Assembly: GCA_015956445.1 (NCBI GenBank)
Contig: WIUZ02000006.1
Location: 992,001-1,056,000 of the forward strand
Origin: Thelephora terrestris
Lineage: Eukaryota > Basidiomycota > Agaricomycetes > Thelephorales > Thelephoraceae
Reading direction: 5' to 3'
DNA length: 64,000 bases
Each line of letters opens with the position of its first letter. Position 1 is the stretch's first letter. The notes beneath the pieces were generated by a model. The model was not told the DNA's origin. It made no database searches and saw only the letters and a program-made list of their open reading frames with translations. Below, piece by piece: positions 10,559-21,883 of the stretch. The position numbers and the translations under genes were made by a program.

Positions 10559-11867
10559 TCACAACGGTTCTTCGATGGTAATATCGCCCCCAGCACCAAG
10601 TTCTTCGGGAGTCACCTCAATCACCCCAATAGAACTCACGGCGTGATTCCCATCAGAAAGGGTAAAATCACCATCCGTGGACTTCCCTTCACTCCCGAAA
10701 TGAAGCGCGCTGACGTTCCCGGAGACGATGGCGTCGCGCGTCAATGCTTTCCTGTTAGCAACTCGTAGGATGATGAGGAGCGGAGTGATGACCTGTTCAT
10801 CGTCACGGTCAGACGACACTTCAGGGAAAGAAAAAAACAGCTACGAACTTGGCTATCAGTGCAGAACGGAGCGAAGGCATTCACAAGGAAACTGTCTGTG
10901 CCCCATGTTACGATGTATAGTAGAAAGCCGATAGTGTAGATGGCAGAGGACTCGACAAGCATGGTGATGATGGTCTCGTACAATCCGCTAGTCAAGCTAG
11001 CAGATCCCATGGCTTTTCGCATGTTCCTGCTATGCAGGATAACTCGTATAACGATCATGAATGTGAGGAGGGCGTTTAGCGCCATGGAAATCGAGAAGCA
11101 CGAAACGCTAAAGGGGACTTGAATGGAATACCAGTCCAAGCTGTCATTGGATATGCCCTGGTGGTAGAGAATTACGATGCCCATCGCTGCATCAGCGTCA
11201 TTAGCCGAGAGTCTCGCTGCATGTGGAGGACTCGAACACATACCAAACGAGGTGAGGTACATCAGACACGGGAGAGCCATAACCCAGTGATTCATGGCAA
11301 ACACAACGTAGCAACGATAGAGCTGGAGGAGCGGCTCGTGTTAAACATCTGCCTGGCTGACATGGGGCCGATACAATTTACCAGAAAGCCGTCGGCTAGC
11401 CAGTTGTTCAAGAAGAACGTTACACTGGGGAGAATGATCGCCTCAAGGGTGAGCAAGTTCTCGTATCCAGCGGGTCCGGGGGGTAATTCGCCGTCAATGC
11501 CAGGGAACTCTCGGTTGTCGATGTAAGAAATGGAGCGAACGTCAAGCCCGATCGCGTTGGATAATGTCACGATCGAGAATACGACCACAGTGTAAGCCAC
11601 GAGTGGCCACTTGATTCCCCCCCTTGTGCCCTCGACGGGGTTGAGCAACGCGCTCATGCACTGGAAAAACAGGACGATGATGATCCCTAGGATGAATGAA
11701 CCGAAGTGAGTGCAGACGGACGCGGACGGACGACAGGCTGGCACACCGTAGGATATCACCCCTAGGCCAATTCCGGCAAAGTTTGCCTTCTCAACAAGGT
11801 ACAGAGCGCGTGAGATCTGCGGAGCGTTGGGGCTATCTGACCAGAGGCCTGTTTGAGGGTCAGCCAT
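10559..11867 (-). CDS. Seven-helix membrane protein, copy 2
   Basis: Five exons (11867-11747, 11686-11382, 11322-11244, 11186-10849, 10792-10559) join in frame to 358 residues. It is the paralog of the protein at 5658-6987: same intron positions and phases, same landmarks (ALYLVEKANFAG, NNWLADGF, RVILHSRNMRKAMG, ESSAIYTIGFLLYIVTWG, VITPLLIILRVANRKALTRD). Differences are spread over helices and the acidic C-terminal tail, and both reading frames are intact, so both copies appear to be kept by selection. Role unknown; family of predicted seven-helix membrane proteins with large expansions in mushrooms. Confidence 0.8.
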
Positions 11868-12463
11868 GGGTCAGAGGTGTGTAACTGGGGGAGGGATATT
11901 GGCTGGATTGAGGACTGGGAAAGGGAAGCGGAGGGATAAGCGAGTTACGACACCTTGGAGCTTAATTAAAGGTGGTAAAAGATGCATCCGATGCATCATG
12001 CATGATGGTCAAAAAAACAAGACAATTCGTCCGGAAACATCTCACTGGCACATCATCACCTCTAAAACAATGTTCATCAACATTAATGCAAGCTCCACAA
12101 GGTTGCGAGAGATATACATATCTTTCTTCACCCTACGTTGTTCCCTCTGATTTTTCCGTTTTCTGAAATATACGACCCAAGTTGTTTGCCCTTCGATGAC
12201 TTGTCCTCGGTAGGTTGAAACCTTCTGGAGCATCTCTCAGGTGTGGTGTGGGGCACGCCTTCTTGGACAGATAAGAACTGGAATTGATTTAATGACGCAT
12301 GATTCAAAGCCGCAACAGAAATGAAGGGCGATCGTGCCGGTCGCTCGATCCCAAGAGATGCGCGCATTAGTCTCAAGGTGCACTCATTCAAAGTGGCATT
12401 CAATTTGAGTGGGTTGCTTCCCAGCGGCCGCGCGGTTTGGTCGTTCTCAGGGCCCATCATCAA
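10559..12463 (-). repeat. Segmental duplication, right unit (~1.9 kb)
   Basis: Partner of 5658-7553 (see there). Here the conserved upstream stretch 11870-12463 carries an ~11-kDa open frame on minus (12128-12463, ENDQTARPLGSNPL...) that has no counterpart frame in the left unit, so it is treated as non-coding duplicated DNA. The two units are in direct orientation with ~3 kb between them, which holds the MITE pair and the phosphotransferase gene. Confidence 0.75.
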
Positions 12464-14331
12464 AGGCGGTTCGTTGAACGGGGCACCCAGCGTCCTGCCT
12501 GCCCGCGTGACGAGGGGGGGTGGTGCAAGAACCCACGAGTGACGAATTGACTCAGGCGACAGGGACGTGCTCCCTACCCAGTATAGCGACGATTTGGACG
12601 GATCTCCCGTGATGGCCGCGCATAAAACTAGCGTGGGGCAGTGGTATGGAGTTCCCTGTGGTTCCAGGGGCGAGCTGCGCCGTGTCCACGAGTGTTGGTT
12701 GATCTACCCCCTGCGTACCGGCCGCTTTGCTTCAATGAAACCCAGCGAACGGCAGATGATCTGCTCGCAGGCTCGTATCAGACGAAAACCTTATGGTCCT
12801 CTTGCGTCGCTCGGAGGGTACCTTTTCACAGTGGGCATAAGCTCGGATCTGCGAGCCGTTCGTGTTCCCGGGCATCAAAGTGTTTGATGTCCAGTGCTTT
12901 GTTGGTTGGACATGAAATTGGGAGTTATAGCGTGTGCGCCCGAAGACGGTGGAGGACGGTCGATAGCTCATGCAGATGTTAAGAAGAAATCGCGTTCCAA
13001 AGTAGGAGCACGGTGGCGGGTGATCGACTCTGATAAGGCGCGTCGCCCCCTCCTGCTGTCACCCCCTTCTAAGTAAATCGTGTCCTCGATAAGGCGACCA
13101 TTCCCAATCCCAGAGGTCGATTACCCTCGTTCCCTGGTCTGCCATCCCTCCCGGCCTAGCCTCCACCCTCGCCGCTCATTGGAGTCCGCTATCACATTGC
13201 GATGGACAACTTCGAAGGTAGCCGGAGATCAGCTAGATTCCTCTCCCTCTCCATGGGTATGCGGGTAAGCTCTTCCAGCTCCGCTTTGGTTGGTATCCTA
13301 CAAACGGGCGCAACTCAAACGGTATGAACTCTGTTTTCGCATGTCCAGGTCACGCAACGCCATCTTCTCGTTTTCCGGCAATGGACTTCATACTTCTCTT
13401 CCACCTAGTAAGCTCAGACGCTGGCGGCCTCTCCCACAAGGGTTCAACTAGCACACAACCTATTATGTTTCAGTGCAGATCCCCCACAAAGTAATCGCTT
13501 TCCAGATATCGGTGTGGCCCTTCCTGATGGAACGCTTCTCGCCGGAAACCATCGTATTCAAGACCTCGAGGAAAGTGCACAAGCCTATACCGATTTGATG
13601 CTCGATTTTAATACCTCTGGCAGATATTCAAATATTTTCCCTAGGGTAGGGCTGAAGAAGCTGTGCTTCGATTTCAAGCGCTTCCACATGACAGATCTAG
13701 CAGGCTCGTAACGTTTTGTCATTCATAGGGGCGGCGCTACCGTCGAGCACGATGCTTACTCGTGTTTTGTGTTTACCGCCACGAGAACGAGGGAAAATGG
13801 GGTGGTATTCTTGGCTGGTTTCCCCGCATGGCACCACTGATGAGCGCAATCATGGCACAGTCCTCCGTGTAAACGAAGGTTATTCGCCTTGGGGCGTCGA
13901 AGATTAAGGAGCATGTCGACATCGAAATCATGCTCAGAAAACTGGCTAGTCGCAAAGGGTCATCGTCCCTCGGGCGATATTAAAGCGTGTTTCAAATCTT
14001 GGTCGGTTTCACTTGCTTCCTCCAGGGAATGGACAAACCCAGGAACAGTTTCCCTTTCGCCAGGCTGCCCCGATTCCCCGGGTTCCGATTCCGGGGAAGC
14101 GTTATCTGACAACAGGGAAACCTCACGCGCAGGCCTCTCGCCACGAGGGAACACTTGAACGCTTGCTAATCGGTAATCGCTTTGTTTGTAACCTCCACCC
14201 ATGTAAACATGAAAAGACACCCTAAGATGATCCACACGTCCCGCGGGAGGGGACAGAAGGGGTTGATTAAATCGAAATTTGTACAAGTATTTATGCTAGC
14301 GCGCACTCAAAACAGAAACGCACAACCCCAC
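12464..14331. other. Gene-poor stretch with unidentified fragments
   Basis: No confident gene in ~1.9 kb. A plus frame at 13514-13711 (VALPDGTLLAGNHRIQDLEE, then ESAQAYTDLMLDFNTSGRYS and KLCFDFKRFHMTDL) looks protein-like and is preceded by a good acceptor (TTTCCAG at ~13506), but I found no upstream exon, ATG or partner. Its first part matches the short repeat at 10265-10375. It is most simply a relic of an unrecognised gene. Confidence 0.4.
13455..13555. repeat. Short homologous fragment, copy 2
   Basis: Partner of 10265-10375; here the shared block leads into the protein-like frame VALPDGTLLAGNHRIQDLEE. Confidence 0.45.
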
Positions 14332-16537
14332 CTACCTCAAAGCCTGATGCGATCCAGTCCTCACTTGACTTGGCAATACCACCGGGGTTGCATACGTTGT
14401 CGCTCCTACCCCCCCTCCCCATCCTCCCTTCGTGGGTGTACTCAGCATCGTATTCGCAACCGCCCTATGCGGTTGCGGCTGATATGTCCCTCCCGGAGGC
14501 GGATATACTTGGACCGGGACTGCTGTCGTGATGGGAGTAGGTGTCCCCCTCCCAGGAGTTCCCGCCTGTCCATAAGCTCCGCCATACCAAGACGAGTAGC
14601 CCGTGGCCGTAGACCCGTAACTATGGTAATACGAACCCTGAGTGGGTGTGTATGTACCATATGTGGATGCATAAGGAACGGTGTTTTGGTAACCTGCTGC
14701 GGAATACGTATAAGGCAACGTTGTAGGCAAGGCCACAGCCGGAGTGTGGAGGTGAGAATGGGTCGGTGTGGGGGCCGCTGTGATGCTTGTCGTTTGGACC
14801 TTGGTGGGTACCACGGATCGACTTGGCGTGGAAGTGAGAGCCGGGTCGATTGCGGTTAGGGCGCCTGATTTCAAATGAACCGTGTGGTCGTCCCGTAGGG
14901 CGGTTGTCCGAGAGGTGGGGATCGGCGGAAGTGTCCCGTGATAGCCTGGTGAAGGGTCCAGTGGAAGGGTGCGATAGAGTTGACGGAGTACTGAAGGGGG
15001 AGGTGTGAGGGATTCATCGGTGAGTGATCTTGGGCGTGTCGACATCAACAGGGTAAGAGAATCGAAGATGGCATGAGCTGAAGCCCAACGTGAGCATGCG
15101 AATGCTTGGAAGGATCGGAATAACTACCTGTTTCCCACTCTTCTGAACCGACTTCGACAGGTTTAAACCCTGAGGGATCACCATATCGACGCAACTGCAG
15201 CTCCTCTAACCGTGCGAGCGCTTTCGCATTCCTTTCGAGCAGTTCTTGCACCGAATCCTGCACTTCTAGTTCATCTAAAGTGGTCTTTAAGGAAGAAACG
15301 GAAAGGAAGTCCTTGAGGGTTTCGTGCCAATCCTCGCCGCCGAGGAAACATTGTTCGGTTGAGCCTGCATCTTCCATAATCACGTCAGGGAGGTGGCTTT
15401 CCGTTAATTGCTTCTTTTTCAGGGCTTTCAGCTTCAGCCTATTTCCCCTTTCTCTCCACAAGACCTCTCCGTAAACGGACCGACCAATCTCCCTCCCGCC
15501 TTGATCAAACGTTGGGGCAAAGGAGAAGTAGGGGCCATAATCCAAAAAGCTCCCTCTGGAGACATACCTGTGTTTGGGCGGCACAGGCGTAGAAGTGCCA
15601 CTGGGCGTCCGGCTGGAAGTATAGTGTTTGAGAGTGCGGGGTTCAGGAGGAAGGGAAGAGGAAGACGGGGCCGGGAATATGGCGACGAGTTCTGCATGTC
15701 CAGTAGACAGGCTCTTCAGATCTGTTCCTTGGGAGATGATGTCAGAGTTGAGGGATGTCCACCATTCACCAGAAGGAAATTTCTGCATAAGAGCGTACTT
15801 GCGACGCGTAGCAGCAGCTGTGGAGCATTCCGGACGGTCGGCGGTGAGTACGTTCTCGGTATCAAGAGCGATGCAGGGGTTTAATTGAGAAGCTTGATCA
15901 AGTAAGGATAGGGCCAGATTGCAGAAGCGTAGTTGATGAGCACTTGGCGTGTTCGGCGGGGAACGGGAGTTGAGGGATATAGGGTAGAGATGTTGGATAG
16001 CAGCCTAGACAGATGTGCCGGTTACATGTGAGGTGACCCCGGAGTTGGAAGTGTACGTACTCTTAACGCCCGAAGTGAATGACTTGACGAATCTTGAAGT
16101 AATGTTCTGAGTGAACAAGATGACTCTGGTTGATCTTCGGAGAGGGGAAAAACCCTGTCCAGCAAGCCCTGTGTGTCGAGCCTAGGAGTTATTGGTAAAT
16201 TGGAGACGCAGGAGGGCGTGATTTTGCCGCCGACATACATTTCAAGGGTTTCGAGGATCTGATGTGCCAAGTCAGAGTCGAGGTAGGTTTCGGAGATGGT
16301 TGGGGGAGGAGACTGGAGGTCTTCAGTCTTTGGAGAGTGAGAGGCATCCTCCTCCTGACGAGGAAGCTTTGTAGCCGGTTGATCTTCGTGTTCGATGACC
16401 GAATCGCGTTTGCGTTTCTTTGATTTCTTGTTTTTTAGGAGTGAGGTGGACTGTGCGTCGTCACTGGTTGGCGACAGCTTGTCCTTGTCTGGTTGTGTCG
16501 TCGCGGTGGTCGCGGTCGAACGAGTTGTCCTTGCCAT
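14332..16537 (-). CDS. Nuclear protein with BRD7/BRD9-like (DUF3512-type) region, tentative
   Basis: Three exons (16537-16061, 16004-15128, 15077-14332) join in frame to 699 residues. The N-terminus is basic and disordered with a clear nuclear localisation signal (KNKKSKKRKRDS). The central part has RRKYALMQKFPSGEWWTSLN, GHAELVAIFP, then FLDYGPYFSFAPTFDQGGRE, which resembles the LDYGPFSSFAPTYDS stretch that follows the bromodomain in BRD7/BRD9; an acidic/leucine-rich part with VQELLERNAKALARLEELQL follows. No bromodomain is visible. The C-terminus is Pro/Thr/Tyr/Gly rich and low complexity. BRD7/BRD9 are SWI/SNF subunits, so a chromatin-remodelling role is an inference from one motif. The start at 16537 (MARTTRSTATT) fits; the divergent mL43 gene starts 187 bp away. 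Confidence 0.55.
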
Positions 16538-16724
16538 TGTTGTGTGACTGAGACGCGCTTGTGGCTGGAGTGAGTGAACGCGACCTTCTCCAATTGGCTT
16601 TCTGACGGAGGCCACGCTCTCTTTCTTGGTTGACCGCAAGAAGGGGGGTTTGTCACTCGTCACGCGCTCGTCACCCCGCTATTCTCTGTCACGCTCTCCA
16701 ACGTCGTCCTCTCATTCTGAGTCT

Positions 16725-17233
16725 ATGGCGACACTGACTGCGACAAGACCCATTTTCAGGGCGAGTCTTCGTTCGGCTCAAGCCAACGGACACGCTGTTT
16801 TTATTCCCCAGTGTCGAAAAATCGTTTTCGAGTACTGTGACAAATGGCCCAGTTCAGCCAACACCCGGACTTTCCTGCTCAAACACCTCCGGTCCGTCGC
16901 AGAAGAAAACCCTCACGTAGAGCTCGTAGTCAGGCAGAGGAATCACAAAGAGCCCATAGCACGCGGGTTTTACAGTATGTCCAATCCCAAAATTCTAGAG
17001 CGCCCCAACTCATGCCCTATGCTCCGTCCGTGTCCGGAACAGTTAACGACAGGGACAAAGTCGTGCCCCTCAATGGGTTCGAGGTTAATGGAATCCAGAA
17101 AAAGGTCCAGCTCCTTTTGGATTCATCTGGGGCCAAGATCAAACCTCTCAAGAGGCGGACTATTGAGAGCACGACAGAATCTGCACGCGGAATTTGGAGT
17201 GGCCTTCATGTAGACGAACTTTTCAAAATATAA
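16725..17233 (+). CDS. mrpl51: Mitochondrial large-subunit ribosomal protein mL43
   Basis: Two exons (16725-16974, 17043-17233) give 146 residues. The fold is the thioredoxin-like L51/S25/CI-B8 domain. Seen: FIPQCRKIVFEYCDKWPSS, LLKHLRSVAEENPHVELVV, KEPIARGFY, then across the intron INDRDKVVPLNGFEVNGIQK, QLLLDSSGAK and the family ending ESARGIWSGLH. Yeast Mrpl51 and human MRPL43 are the relatives; the protein is part of the mitoribosome large subunit. Without the intron (donor GTATGT, acceptor AACAG) the frame changes in mid-domain, so splicing here is well supported. An intervening frame can be read through the intron and should not be used. Length is normal for the family. Confidence 0.9.
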
Positions 17234-17585
17234 TTTATGTGCATATCCTCGTACGCGTACGTTTCCCTCTCTTGCTCTTCCCACCCCGATCATAATACCG
17301 CCCATTGCAGTTTCTGTATACTATACATCTTCTAATCACTCGCTCTGCAATCTAAATGACTTCGCCCGGAGGCGTGTGCACCACACGGATCTATCTTTAC
17401 GTTCACCTCGTCATGTGAAACGGGCCTATCGAAAATCGTGGCCCATTACCCTTTATGACCTGAGGGTATCCGGGAAACGTTAAACGCCCACCGTAATTCG
17501 TCATTGCCCACGACCCTGCTGCGTGGCCCACACCCCCAAAATGTCACCGGGCCGAGTGTGCAACGAGGCATCCACGCCCCCCGTT

Positions 17586-17592
17586 TATAAAA
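17586..17592 (+). promoter_or_regulatory. TATA-like box
   Basis: TATAAAA on plus, about 130 bp upstream of the likely ATG at 17723 of the unknown gene that follows; position is plausible for a gene with a ~100 bp leader. Confidence 0.35.
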
Positions 17593-17722
17593 CGATGCAC
17601 TGATGAGTATCTGATTCTCGTCCCTCTTTCCTCTGGCCACTTGTTTCTGTGCGCTTTTTGCTCTCCCCTCATCCTTGGTCGCGTGCGCGGTCGGATAGAC
17701 ATTTTTCTGACCGTCACAGACC

Positions 17723-19003
17723 ATGGTGAGCATCGCTAGCCTCGAGCACGATCAGCTCTGGAAGCAAATGGTTTCAGTTGACCAACTCAATAACGTCCGT
17801 TTCTGCCCCCTTGTCCACCCTTTATAACCCTCATATCCCTCTCAGACGATGTCCGATTCTGCCTCCGCTTCCACTCTGGTTGACGACGACGTGTGTTACA
17901 ACCAATCTTCGACTTCGCTTACAAAAGCCTGATCTCCCTTCTAGGTGCCCGACATGACGACCTGTGACGATAATGACTCCCTCGCATTCCCCTGCGCTCC
18001 TGTACGTCTTCTGGCAACCCCTTCTTCGAATCCATTGCCCACTCTTTCATTTTCAAAGACCGACCCAGAGCAAGACTTGTACCCAACCCCTTTCGAAGAC
18101 ACATCGACCATCTGCAGCGTCGATGCCTTTATTGGGCCACGGTCTAGGACAGATCGTCTGCTTCCCTTAACTAGCGACGTGCTGTCACCATTGTCTTCGC
18201 CCTTCCCTCTTTCTCCCTCCAATCATTCGCAATCCTTCTGGGATTTCCCCTTCCCGTCCCTCCGCACACGAAAACGATCTGTTTCCGTCTCTTCCATCCA
18301 AAGCCAGGGCAGTTGCTCTAGTCAGCCATTGTTCGGTTTTGTGAGCGAACGCAAGCTATCCCGTCTTCGGCGTCCTCCTTTGCTCTCTTCTACGTCATCT
18401 ACTTCTTCCACATCCACCACCGATTCTTTGCAGACCAAAGTAGGTGTTGCTGTTGATGTGAAGATTCTTGTCCCAGCGGAGACCAACACGGCGGTGCCGT
18501 TGATCAAGACGAGGTCCTCGCTTAAGTCGAAGAACTCGCCTGGGAAGAAGAAGCAGTGCTGCGTGAAATTCGTAGAGACCCCGATTTTCTACGAGGAGGC
18601 ACACGAGTACGATGCTTGTGGGGTTGACGAGGATCTCATCAAATCTATCCCTTCATCTAAACCCAAACCTACCCCCTCTACTGATACTCAGAAGGGAACA
18701 ACTCACATGGGACTGACCAAGCTCAAGAGCCTGGTCAAAGGTTCCTTGAAGAGGCGCAGCGGCGAGCGGGATCGACGTGAGCCACCAGACCTCGGTCGAG
18801 ATCGTCAGGCCACGCCTGCCTTCAGACTCGAGGTCGATGTAGAGCTTGTCGATGATTCCGCGCGACCTCGCATCTCGGGACCGTATCCCATGTCTGTTGC
18901 CGCTCGACGACGTCGGGCTGCCTTGAGTGAAGGAAAGGGCACGGGTTCCTCCGGCGGGAACGGGTTTAGGTCTTTCTGGGGGAGGTTGAGCCACCCGGCC
19001 TGA
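17723..19003 (+). CDS. Uncharacterised Ser-rich, basic protein
   Basis: I do not recognise the family. The best model has three exons: the ATG alone at 17723-17725 before a GTGAGC donor, then 17846-17890 (TMSDSASASTLVDDD), then 17945-19003, 368 residues in all; a start at the ATG at 17849 is equally possible and changes only two residues. The protein is Ser/Pro/Thr-rich and looks disordered. Notable parts are a basic motif RTRKRSVSVSS, a run SSTSSTSSTSTT, and KKKQCCVKFVETPIFYEEAH, which contains KFVE-TP near basic residues and resembles short docking or phosphorylation motifs. The end is very basic (SLVKGSLKRRSGERDRREPP; AARRRRAALSEG). No membrane segment. A regulatory or cytoskeletal role is possible but not shown. 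Confidence 0.6.
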
Positions 19004-19662
19004 ACGCCTCGACCTGGTGTGATGGTGTCGGTCTGGGTGTCGGCTTCTTCAGGAAGTTTCCTCTCATCTATAGACGGTCATCTTCATCACTTCTGTTCGG
19101 TACGCCACATCTTTGTTTTCATTTCCAATGCCGCTCATATACATTGCAGGACCTTTGCGTGGACTACTTCCAGGACTCTGATTTGCTTTGATTATTGGGT
19201 GTTATTTGCTCTGTCGTTCGCAATCGCTTTCGTTTACCCGCCCCCTCCCCTTCGCCCATTCATCCGTCCGTGATTAATTCCCACTTATCCCTCACCGTCA
19301 TGTCACACTTCGTTCTGTGAAGGAGTAGAAGCTCGACATCCATGTTCCGTTGTCGCCGTTTGTTCTATTCCGAAGGCATATCTGTCCTCCCTCGCAGTGT
19401 GGAACACTGTGATTCTATGGTAGTTTATCGATTATCTGCTAGCGTATTCGATCTCCACTCCTCTCCTTCCACTGCTCGTAGTCGGAATTGGTTCACGCAT
19501 CATTCGAAGAAGCTTGTAATCCTCTGTATGCATAGGCTAAGATACCAATCCATCACATCCATGTAGATTATACAGCATCCCACCCCTTATGCGGACCTAT
19601 GTTCCACCGAACAGAGACAACATGTTCTGAGCTTGTATTAGCACCCCCGATTGAGGCGGAAC
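19004..19662. other. Convergent 3' regions, no gene seen
   Basis: Lies between two convergent genes (unknown protein on plus, mgr2 on minus). Pyrimidine-rich, with only short frames; probably the two 3' UTRs. Confidence 0.5.
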
Positions 19663-20441
19663 TCAGTATCGCTTGTGAAGCTTTTCTAGTTCCCATCTCG
19701 CCCGTAGCTGGGCGAGGCCCTCACCCCTTGAACGTATCAGGGGAGACGAGCCGGGTTGCCGAATATGTTCCAGCTGGTTTGTATCGTTTCGGATGACCTA
19801 AGTGCAAGGCAAGGGAGCAACCAGATCAAGTCAGCGCCCGGGTCCAACTGGCCTACACGCAGCATAATACGGTCATGTGGAAGGGGGGGGGGACTTACGG
19901 AACCAATTGAGAGGAAGAAACCAAATGTTGCAGCGCTGCTGAGCATGTATTGGGACAGGGTCGACATTGCTCCTCGGGGACCGGCGCCTCCTCTGGAAGA
20001 AGGTTCGAGAAGATTTTAATCAAGCGCGAGGAAGGAACGGAGTTAGCAGGAGAATCACCACCAGGGAAGCGAGTTAAGCACGGCGATTTGCTTTGAATTG
20101 GGAACGAGGGAATAAGCCAGGTGGTGTGCATACCTCAGGATCGAATAACTTCCGAAAATGAAGCCAATAGTAAGACCAACGCCTGCACCAGTAAGTGCAC
20201 CGATCCTGCCCGCAGAGAGATGAATAAGCAGAGAATTTGGTGGTCAGCGGGTCGCTTCAACCGTATACAGAAGGGTAGATGCGACGAAGCAGTAGAGAGG
20301 AACCCTCACTTCACTACAATACAACCGACAATGCGTCAGTGTTTTCTTTTGACTCGAGGGATTTGCGTGGGGTGAATATGATGAGTACGTACTTTTGTCG
20401 TACACAGATGGTCCTTGTGGACGCTGCATGGTGTGAGCCAT
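19663..20441 (-). CDS. mgr2: Mgr2/Romo1, subunit of the TIM23 inner-membrane translocase
   Basis: Five exons (20441-20393, 20313-20310, 20205-20134, 19992-19899, 19797-19663) give 117 residues. Mgr2 guards lateral release of proteins from the TIM23 channel and couples it to Tim21; animal Romo1 is the homolog. Seen: PSVYDKMKIGALTGAGVGLT, IGFIFGSYSILRGGAGPRG and MSTLSQYMLSSAATFGFFLS, the full two-helix hairpin with Gly-rich helix packing, then IGSVIRND and a 41-residue polar tail, as in fungal Mgr2. Exon 2 is only 4 nt long (TGAA), between TTGTAG and GTGAGG; it supplies parts of the codons for the conserved M-K of DKMK. Skipping it breaks the frame. Head-to-head with pex10, 132 bp between start codons. 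Confidence 0.85.
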
Positions 20442-20573
20442 AATGTTCGCGGAGATGGTGGGCGGAAAGTAAAGTGCTAAAGTGTCCCGGGTGTGACGCG
20501 CCGCATGAGAGACAGGGTCCGATGGACTTCGGCAAAGTCCCGGTTCCGGGATTGCTCCTCGATCTGGGCGACG

Positions 20574-21883
20574 ATGATCCCAAGATATTCGTTCCCTGCC
20601 GCTCAGCAAGCTCAGATAAGTGAGCATCTCTACCAGTTCATACTAGCGACTCTTGACTAAAGCGGATCGTGCTCGAAATTAGTCCGCGCAACGCAGAGGG
20701 ACGGCTTTCATTTGTTCACTCTCAAAGACCAGACTGAGTCCGTCCTGAGGTCCTGGCTTGGTCCGTCTCTCCATCCCTTCTTGCCCATCCGGAGACTGTT
20801 AAAACATACTTCAGGAACACGCTGGCTTACACGCTGGGAGAAAGAAGTAGATTTGATCGTAAAACTCGCGTACTACGGGCTCACAACAGGACTGGGTCAG
20901 TGAGTGCTTCACCTCCAACCCTCTCTTATCACCCTCAACCCGAAACGAAATTCTGAAACTGGGGTCACCTCCCTCTTTCCAGCTGCGCAAACCCTCGGTG
21001 AGGAGTATACCGATATTTGGCAGTCAACAACCAGCGGTATCGGTGTTTCCCAGAGGAGCCGTTTGGCGTTGATCCTACTCCCCGTCCTGTCGACTTACGT
21101 CGTAGCCAGACTTAATTTACGACACCCACCCGGAGATTCCACTCTTGGTAAAGTACGACAGTCGCTCCCAGCCACCCTAGAAATTGCAGGGGAGGTCAAC
21201 CTCGCCCTATTCTACTTGCGGGGCGTTTATTATGATCTCGTGAAGCGAGTTTTGGGGATTCGATATGTACGTGGAGCGCGGCATTCTGCCCCCATCCGTG
21301 AGGGACTCCTGAACTCAGGACCCCATTTTGCTTTTAGCATTCATCGGTAGCAGAAAACCCAGACAGTCGGCCGCCATCGTACTCTCTCCTGGGAGTTTTA
21401 CTTGCCACAAGATTGGCTTATCGACTCATTTCATGGCTTCGTTTTCGAAGAATCACCGCGGATCCTTCCAAAGATATATCAGGGAAAGAAAGCCAAACGC
21501 CAGCAGGTCTAAACGCGTCGCCGGAGGCATTCTTAGACGATCGTTCGCTTTCATCGATATTGAGCGTTCGTGATCCTGAAAGCAAGCCACCCATTCCTGC
21601 AGAGGAGGACGAAGGAACGATTCTGGATATCCGAGCCATTCCGGAAGAGATCAGAGACAGTAGAAGGTGCACGCTTTGTTTGGAAGAGAGGACAAATGGA
21701 TGTGCCACAGATTGCGGACACATGTTTTGTTGGGATTGTATCGTTGGATGGGCAAGGGAAAAGGTTGGCCGTTCCTCGCAGACTCTGATACTGTTTTACT
21801 GATGCTTCTTACCACAGTCGGAATGCCCTCTTTGTCGACAGTCCATTAGTTTGCCACAACTGATACCCATCCATAATCTGTAA
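20574..21883 (+). CDS. pex10: Peroxin-10, RING-type E3 ubiquitin ligase of peroxisome import
   Basis: Five exons (20574-20619, 20683-20895, 20983-21266, 21338-21763, 21818-21883) give 344 residues. Pex10 sits in the peroxisomal membrane with Pex2 and Pex12 and ubiquitinates the receptor Pex5. Seen: SFPAAQQAQIIRATQRD, TLKDQTESVLRSWLG, TRWLTRWEKEVDLIVKLAYY, AQTLGEEYTDIW, several hydrophobic segments including SYSLLGVLLATRLAYRLISW, and at the C-terminus a C3HC4 RING: CTLCLEERTNGCATDCGHMF CWDC and CPLCRQ, split by the last intron. The ATG at 20574 gives MIPRYSFPAAQQ, right for the family. Exon 1 uses donor GTGAGC; joining to the acceptor at 20682 restores the conserved QIIRA. Intact. Confidence 0.9.

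Noticed and set aside
12128-12463. 111-codon minus frame upstream of the second seven-helix gene
   Set aside because: The duplicated partner sequence does not keep the frame; not supported as a gene.
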